In this document: one piece after another, positions 59,520 through 64,000 of the stretch
Numbering within the stretch: the first letter of the stretch is position 1
Layout of the letters: each line of letters starts with the position of its first letter
Assembly (NCBI GenBank): GCA_045598285.1
Contig: JAZLLU010000025.1
Span: 1 to 64,000, forward strand
DNA length: 64,000 nt
Direction: 5' to 3'
From: RGIG5612 sp045598285
Lineage (GTDB): Bacteria > Bacillota > Clostridia > Lachnospirales > Lachnospiraceae
Program-made: the position numbers and the translations under genes
Notes under the pieces: generated by a model
Seen by the model: only the letters and a program-made list of their open reading frames with translations
The model's database searches: none
Told to the model about the DNA's origin: nothing

Positions 59520-60620
59520 CTAATACAAACTCATTATATTTTTCACTGTATTAGCCATGCTATATTTATCCAAACGCTCTATGCGTTTTTTTCTATCGTT
59601 TTTCTTTTCGACTCTACTTTTCAATTCATCTATCCAATCTTTTGAGCTTTCAAGTGAAAGTGTTGTTGAATATGGTAATTTGCATGCTTCTTCAGGTAAA
59701 TCTTTTGATATTAAAGCATCTAACCCTGATGCTTGAGCTTCTAAAATTACTAACCCGAATCCCTCAAACAACGATGGTAAACAAAAGATATCCATAGCAT
59801 TATAATATCTGTGTGGATCATCAACATTGCCAATAAAGATAACGGCATCGCTTAAATTTAAGTCTGCTGCCAATCCTTTTATCTCGTCAACAAGTTCGCC
59901 ATCACCTACTAGCATCAACTTGCTTCCTGGATGAACTTTATGAAACTCATTAAATACTTGAATTAAAAATCTATGGTTTTTTTGCTCTGAAAATCTTCCT
60001 GTATGGCCAACTACAAACTCATCTTTTATTCCGAAGCGATTTCTTATTTCTTCTCTATATTGCTCATTAAACTTAAACTTTTCTAATTCGATTCCATTTG
60101 TAATTATTTTTAGTTTTTTATTTGTAATTGATTTTGAGAATTTCCAATCACCCGCTTCGTAAGAGCATGCGCAGTAATCTGTTGGACAAAGTTTCATTAG
60201 TGGCGAGTAAACCATCTTAACTATTTTATGTTTTATGGAACTTATTCCTGTGCAATGCGAATGCACAATTATCTTTTTTACTTTGCAAAGTTTTGCTGCT
60301 AAAGATAAATACGCTAACACGGAAATTGATCCAGAGTGGATATGAACAATATCGTAGTGATTGCTTTTTAAGTAATTATAAACTGGCTTGAATATTAAAC
60401 TTCTGCTCTTACCTGGCATAAAAGGAAGGCCAAACTCTATTATTTTGCCTGTCTTTTTTATCTTCTCTTTATAGTTTTCATTTTCACATGTATATGGAGT
60501 TAAAACATCAACGCTGATGCTTTCTAGATTTGCATTATCTATAAAGTTAAATATAAAAACTTCCTGGCCACCGTGCAAAATTGGCTCGCCAGTAATTTCC
60601 AATATTTTTTTCTTCTCCAC
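59520..60620 (-). CDS. glycosyltransferase family 4 (GT-B)
   Basis: A 366-residue GT4 enzyme: ILHGGQEVFIFNFIDNANLE, DIVHIHSGSISVLAYLSLA, VVGHTGRFSEQKNHRFLIQV, and PSLFEGFGLVILEAQASGLD, the E-x7-E site. It starts with GTG (AAGAGGG seven bases upstream), overlapping the acyltransferase stop by one base. The pattern resembles EpsF/CapJ-type transferases. Confidence 0.9.
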   Translation of the reverse strand: MEKKKILEITGEPILHGGQEVFIFNFIDNANLESISVDVLTPYTCENENYKEKIKKTGKIIEFGLPFMPGKSRSLIFKPVYNYLKSNHYDIVHIHSGSISVLAYLSLAAKLCKVKKIIVHSHCTGISSIKHKIVKMVYSPLMKLCPTDYCACSYEAGDWKFSKSITNKKLKIITNGIELEKFKFNEQYREEIRNRFGIKDEFVVGHTGRFSEQKNHRFLIQVFNEFHKVHPGSKLMLVGDGELVDEIKGLAADLNLSDAVIFIGNVDDPHRYYNAMDIFCLPSLFEGFGLVILEAQASGLDALISKDLPEEACKLPYSTTLSLESSKDWIDELKSRVEKKNDRKKRIERLDKYSMANTVKNIMSLY

Positions 60621-61654
60621 TACAACACCCTCTTAACACCTGGGATTTTTCTTAATGCCCAGACTATTAAATATGAGATTACTACTATTGCTACGAAGCA
60701 AACAACAAATAAAATTGGTGCTTCGTAAGGATTTATCGCTAAATATCTTAATACTATTCTACCAAAGAACATGTGCACTAGGTATATTCCAAATGTGCAT
60801 TCATCAAGCGAAAAGAATAGTTTCCATCCAAATCCTTTTCTTTCTTTTTCTTTATACTTAAAGCATCTGGTAAAAATTCCGAATATGCTTAACGCCTGGA
60901 TTATTACTAGGACCGATGAGTAACTAAAGAAAATATCTTGAAACTCTACTCCTATTGCTCCTATAAATATTGTAAGTGCAAATAGTAGGAAAGTTGAAAC
61001 GAAAAATCCAACTACATAAACCCAATTTGGCATCTTAAAATCTGTTTTTGTAATTAAATATCCCGCTATGAAATACATTGGATATACTGTTGCGATTGGA
61101 ATATAAAACGCTACCTCTATTCCAAAGCCTTGCAAAATTGGAAATACTGCTGCGAAAATAAAAATAATTAAAATTAATATTCCCAGCTCTTTATTTGTAC
61201 TATTAGCTGTGATTTTTCTAAAGAACGGAAGCAACAAATATAGGCCTATTAGCATATACAAATACCAAAGATGCGACCAACTCTTTCCTGTTACAAAATT
61301 TAAGAGAGCTGTAAGGAGCGTGCTCGCACTAAAAGGCTCGCGGTTCATGACCACATCAAAAATTTTGTAAAGGATTGTAAAAATTAAAAGAGAGGCCGCT
61401 ACTTTGAAAATATATTTACTAAATATTTTCTTGTATGTGATTTCTCTTTTTGGATTCAATAAAAGGGCGCCCGTAACCATTACAAAAATCGGGACCGCCC
61501 AATATAAATTGTTTACAAGTGCTTGGCTAAGTAGTGCTGTTGGCGCCATTACAGTTTCGCCATACATCGAAACTGCGCCATACGTCATATGCAAAACTAC
61601 TATGGCTATACAGGCTAGTATTCTTAAGTAGGAATATCTAATTTCTTTTTGCAC
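60620..61654 (-). CDS. acyltransferase 3 family membrane protein
   Basis: A 344-residue membrane protein with about 10 helices. IRYSYLRILACIAIVVLHMT carries the catalytic histidine region, and WAVPIFVMVTGALLLNPKRE and SHLWYLYMLIGLYLLLPFF follow the acyltransferase 3 pattern (WgxO/OafA-like). It probably O-acetylates or succinylates the glycan. It starts with a GTG two bases after the small lipoprotein gene. Confidence 0.88.
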   Translation of the reverse strand: MQKEIRYSYLRILACIAIVVLHMTYGAVSMYGETVMAPTALLSQALVNNLYWAVPIFVMVTGALLLNPKREITYKKIFSKYIFKVAASLLIFTILYKIFDVVMNREPFSASTLLTALLNFVTGKSWSHLWYLYMLIGLYLLLPFFRKITANSTNKELGILILIIFIFAAVFPILQGFGIEVAFYIPIATVYPMYFIAGYLITKTDFKMPNWVYVVGFFVSTFLLFALTIFIGAIGVEFQDIFFSYSSVLVIIQALSIFGIFTRCFKYKEKERKGFGWKLFFSLDECTFGIYLVHMFFGRIVLRYLAINPYEAPILFVVCFVAIVVISYLIVWALRKIPGVKRVL

Positions 61655-61656
61655 GT

Positions 61657-61833
61657 TTAATAAAATAATCCGTCATCAAGACAACCGTCTTTATCGTTTG
61701 GCGAGTTTTCGGTTGTTTCTTGTTCCTGGGCATTTTTAGGGTCAACTTCTTGGCCATCGTATGTCATCGAACAACCTGCAAGTATTAATGCTGCTATTGC
61801 TACAACTATAATTCCTAATATCGTTTTTTTCAT
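61657..61833 (-). CDS. small lipoprotein
   Basis: A 58-residue lipoprotein: MKKTILGIIVVAIAALILAG then CS, a clear lipobox (LAGC). The mature 38 residues are acidic and polar (EVDPKNAQEQETTENSPNDK). GGAGGATGAG lies before the ATG. It is in the operon between the transglutaminase-like protein and the acyltransferase. Function unknown. Confidence 0.72.
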   Translation of the reverse strand: MKKTILGIIVVAIAALILAGCSMTYDGQEVDPKNAQEQETTENSPNDKDGCLDDGLFY

Positions 61834-61872
61834 CTCATCCTCCAAAAACGCGTTATTTAATTATAGCATAAC

Positions 61873-63159
61873 TTATGCCATATACCAATAATTTGTATAT
61901 TGCCATGTGCCTGGCTGGCCGTAGTAAATTGCATATCCGTTTTTGCCTGTTTCTGTCTCAAAATCTGGGTCGTAAACCGCTCCATTTATTTCCACCCAGC
62001 CGTGCGGGCCTAAGTGCTGATCTTCGCCAAGCGGCACATATCCGCTTACCAATCTCGCATTATATCCTAGCATAGTTGCCATGTAATAAAATGCTGATGC
62101 TTTTGCAAAACAATTACCACACCAACTTCCATACGCATACATTGCATATCCTTCTGCTGACCAGTTAAGTGGCAATGACACGTAAGGTATTGATGCGCAC
62201 CAATTATATGCGCCTCCCAAAGTTCCTCCGACATAATTTAACATACTTAATGTTTCCTTTTCTATAGTCGGGCGCATGTCATATACCGTCCGTTCAAACT
62301 CTTCAATGCTGTGTTTTCCTAGCGCTGGTCTGTTGTCATCTGGACCATTGTTCACATAATGAATTACATAGGCTAAGAAGTTTGTTTTGTAAAGTTCTCT
62401 TAAATCTGGGTTTAAAAGGAAATATGAAACGAAGTCATAACTTTCGTTTGCCTGTCGAAGTTCGGCTATTCCACTTTCAACAAAATGCATTACTGCCTTT
62501 TGGTCATCTATGCATCCTCCCGGACCTGGGATTGTTAAAAAGTTTTTTAGTTCCGGATAATTTTCTACATAGTAGTCAAGGTCAAATACTTTTGCATAAT
62601 CAAAGTCATTGTAAACTGTGATTGGGTCTTCAATCTTCGTTACGTCGAGCACTTTTCTATTTTTGTCATTATGACCTTCTCTTATGTAGTGCTTATAATA
62701 TTGTGGAAAATCCGGGCCATATTGTTCCCTTAAATCTTTGCTTGAATTATAGTAAGAAGCTACATCAAAATTTTCACTAGCTCTTACACCTAAAGCCATG
62801 CCTTCCGTTACAAAATGCTTAATAAGCGCTTTTTCGTCGGTTCCACATTCTATTCTGGCTGGTTCATAATTTAGATAATAATATTGTGGTTGATATACAA
62901 GTGAATAGTCTACGCCTTGATAGACTGTAAGATTTCTTACGATTTTAATTTTATTATAGTTGCCTGGGAAGAGCTCCATTTCTGTTCCGAACTTTTCACA
63001 ACGTTCTTCTACTTCCTCTAGAGTCATTCCCTTTTTTTCTCGTTTTTCGGATGCTTCTTTTACTATGTGGCTAGTAGCACGTACAGTAATATAAGTGCAT
63101 GCAGCAAGCACAATTAGCAAAAAAATTATTTTGAAAAATACTTTGAAAAATCTCTTCAT
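61873..63159 (-). CDS. surface transglutaminase-like protein with two repeats
   Basis: A 428-residue protein with a signal anchor (6-28) and two related repeats of about 95 residues (72-162 and 182-272). They share DYxxVxxxxYY, a HFVxxGmA block, SYYNSSKDLRE/SYFLLNPDLRE and a YxxHYIxxG ending. A transglutaminase/protease-like domain follows (about 300-428): Cys350 in WCGNCFAKASAFYYMATML, His386 in GPHGWVEI, and Asp398 in YDPDF. It may crosslink or cleave cell-wall or glycan-linked proteins. The repeats probably bind the wall; that is inference. It lies between the CapD-like gene and the small lipoprotein gene. Confidence 0.8.
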   Translation of the reverse strand: MKRFFKVFFKIIFLLIVLAACTYITVRATSHIVKEASEKREKKGMTLEEVEERCEKFGTEMELFPGNYNKIKIVRNLTVYQGVDYSLVYQPQYYYLNYEPARIECGTDEKALIKHFVTEGMALGVRASENFDVASYYNSSKDLREQYGPDFPQYYKHYIREGHNDKNRKVLDVTKIEDPITVYNDFDYAKVFDLDYYVENYPELKNFLTIPGPGGCIDDQKAVMHFVESGIAELRQANESYDFVSYFLLNPDLRELYKTNFLAYVIHYVNNGPDDNRPALGKHSIEEFERTVYDMRPTIEKETLSMLNYVGGTLGGAYNWCASIPYVSLPLNWSAEGYAMYAYGSWCGNCFAKASAFYYMATMLGYNARLVSGYVPLGEDQHLGPHGWVEINGAVYDPDFETETGKNGYAIYYGQPGTWQYTNYWYMA

Positions 63160-63165
63160 GAGGTA

Positions 63166-64000
63166 TTAGTTCTTTTCTACGAAGGTCGGCACTACTTTGT
63201 GCAAAGCATCTCTGACTTTATTGTCGTCGCCTTCTTTAACTGCTTCCTTTAAAATTTCTAATTTTTCTTCAAGTGTTTCTTTTGTAAGTGGCTCATCTTT
63301 TTCTATAAAGATTTTATTGTTTTGTGTTTTTGTAAGTGTTTCTGACTTTATTAAAAGTTCTTCATAAAGTTTTTCACCTGGACGAAGTCCTGTCTCTATA
63401 ATATCGATATCTTTATATGGCTCAAATCCTGTTAAGTTTATCATGCTTTCTGCGAGTTCTAGAATTTTTACTGGTTTGCCCATATCAAGTACGCTAAGTT
63501 CTCCATTTTTTGCCATCGCACCTGCTTCTAATACGAGCTGACTTGCTTCTGGGATCGTCATGAAATATCTAATGATTCGTTTGTCGGTAATTGTTATCGG
63601 ACCACCATTTGCGATTTGTTTCTTAAATAGCGGAATTACGCTGCCGGCCGAACCTAGTACATTTCCAAATCTCGTACAATTAAAGTTTACATCTGGGTTT
63701 GTCTGTGCATGACTTAAAACAATCATTTCGCACATTCTTTTTGTTGCGCCCATTATATTTGTTGGGTTAACTGCTTTGTCTGTGCTAACCATTATAAATT
63801 TCGATGCTTTGTATTCTTCTGTCTTCCTTACTATATTGAGTGTTCCAAAAACATTGTTGTTTACTGCTTCGCAGGTGTTCTTTTCCATAAGAGGAACATG
63901 TTTATGAGCCGCAGCATGAATTACTACATCAGGTTTATACTCGCTAAATATTTTATCTAATGCTTGCTCGTCACATACAGATGCAATCTCGACATTTATT
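63166..64000 (-). CDS. CapD/FlaA1-type sugar epimerase/dehydratase, partial
   Basis: The C-terminal 278 residues of a polysaccharide-type nucleoside-diphosphate-sugar epimerase/dehydratase; the frame continues past the window end. Visible pieces are VVIHAAAHKHVPLME, KFIMVSTDKAVNPTNIMGAT, KRMCEMI (the M-x3-K catalytic variant of CapD/WbpM/FlaA1), TRFGNVLGSAGSVIPLFKKQ, and GLRPGEKLYEELL. It acts on UDP-GlcNAc-type sugars, probably making the sugar loaded by the initiating transferase. The N-terminal membrane and CoA-binding-like parts lie outside the window. Confidence 0.92.
   Translation of the reverse strand, partial: INVEIASVCDEQALDKIFSEYKPDVVIHAAAHKHVPLMEKNTCEAVNNNVFGTLNIVRKTEEYKASKFIMVSTDKAVNPTNIMGATKRMCEMIVLSHAQTNPDVNFNCTRFGNVLGSAGSVIPLFKKQIANGGPITITDKRIIRYFMTIPEASQLVLEAGAMAKNGELSVLDMGKPVKILELAESMINLTGFEPYKDIDIIETGLRPGEKLYEELLIKSETLTKTQNNKIFIEKDEPLTKETLEEKLEILKEAVKEGDDNKVRDALHKVVPTFVEKN

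Noticed and set aside
1..64000. CRISPR arrays, tRNA or rRNA genes
   Set aside because: No regularly spaced direct repeats with unique spacers, and no cloverleaf or rRNA signatures, were noticed on either strand.

Overview
The window is AT-rich (roughly 30% GC by eye) with strong AGGAGG-type Shine-Dalgarno sites and Firmicute-style promoters. It carries gene sets common in Clostridia: ISLre2 and IS21-like relics, the DUF4956/VTC/CotH trio, TRAP transporters, and rml and fdt/qdt dTDP-sugar genes. A gut or rumen Clostridium relative, probably Lachnospiraceae-like, is the best guess; the genus cannot be fixed from the sequence. Almost every gene is on the minus strand, so transcription mostly runs from high to low coordinates.

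Region 1 (1-12,900) is an accessory and defence-type region. It holds a three-gene unit (unknown protein, OLD-like ATPase with a TOPRIM-like tail, D12-class adenine methylase), a HipA-like kinase with its DUF3037 partner, a metallo-beta-lactamase-fold protein cut at its 3' end by an ISLre2 relic, two DUF4160-like genes preceded by a strongly promoted structured RNA and terminator, and an AbiH protein. Fragments of IS elements and a dispersed non-coding repeat family lie between these units.

Region 2 (12,980-34,430) is the first polysaccharide block. A five-gene operon (LicA/choline-kinase-like kinase, TRAP transporter DctPQM, TagD-like cytidylyltransferase) is divergent from a regulator that fuses an XRE helix-turn-helix to a degenerate IspD/TarI-type cytidylyltransferase domain. 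Facing it is a six-gene operon (KDPG-type aldolase, HAD-IIA phosphatase, aminotransferase, ATP-grasp ligase, GNAT, LicD). I infer that it makes and attaches an unusual phospho-linked, perhaps amino-acid-like, decoration. Upstream lies a long operon: rmlDCBA, a FdtA/FdtB-type ketoisomerase and transaminase pair, a glycosyltransferase, a Wzx flippase, a VioA-like transaminase and an acyltransferase. It ends in a second regulator, an XRE domain fused to a shrunken, catalytically dead RmlA-like domain. The two regulators, each carrying a dead copy of the nucleotidyltransferase type used by the adjacent pathway, are the most striking finding here.

Region 3 (34,600-40,680) is a second defence island inside the polysaccharide locus: AbiEi/AbiEii with a 26-bp perfect palindrome at its promoter, an AbiTii protein, and a 918-residue DUF4062 protein preceded by a 50-residue basic protein.

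Region 4 (41,300-64,000) is the second polysaccharide block. It contains a Wzz-like co-polymerase with a degenerate kinase tail, glycosyltransferases, an SDR, a small phosphoglycosyl transferase, the DUF4956/VTC/CotH module (cotH shifted at a G8 tract), more glycosyltransferases including a dead GT14 gene, a Wzy-like polymerase, a large WbaP-type phosphoglycosyl transferase, an acyltransferase, a transglutaminase-like surface protein, and the start of a CapD-type epimerase/dehydratase cut by the window edge. Two initiating transferases, a duplicated wzz scrap and several pseudogenes indicate repeated cassette exchange.
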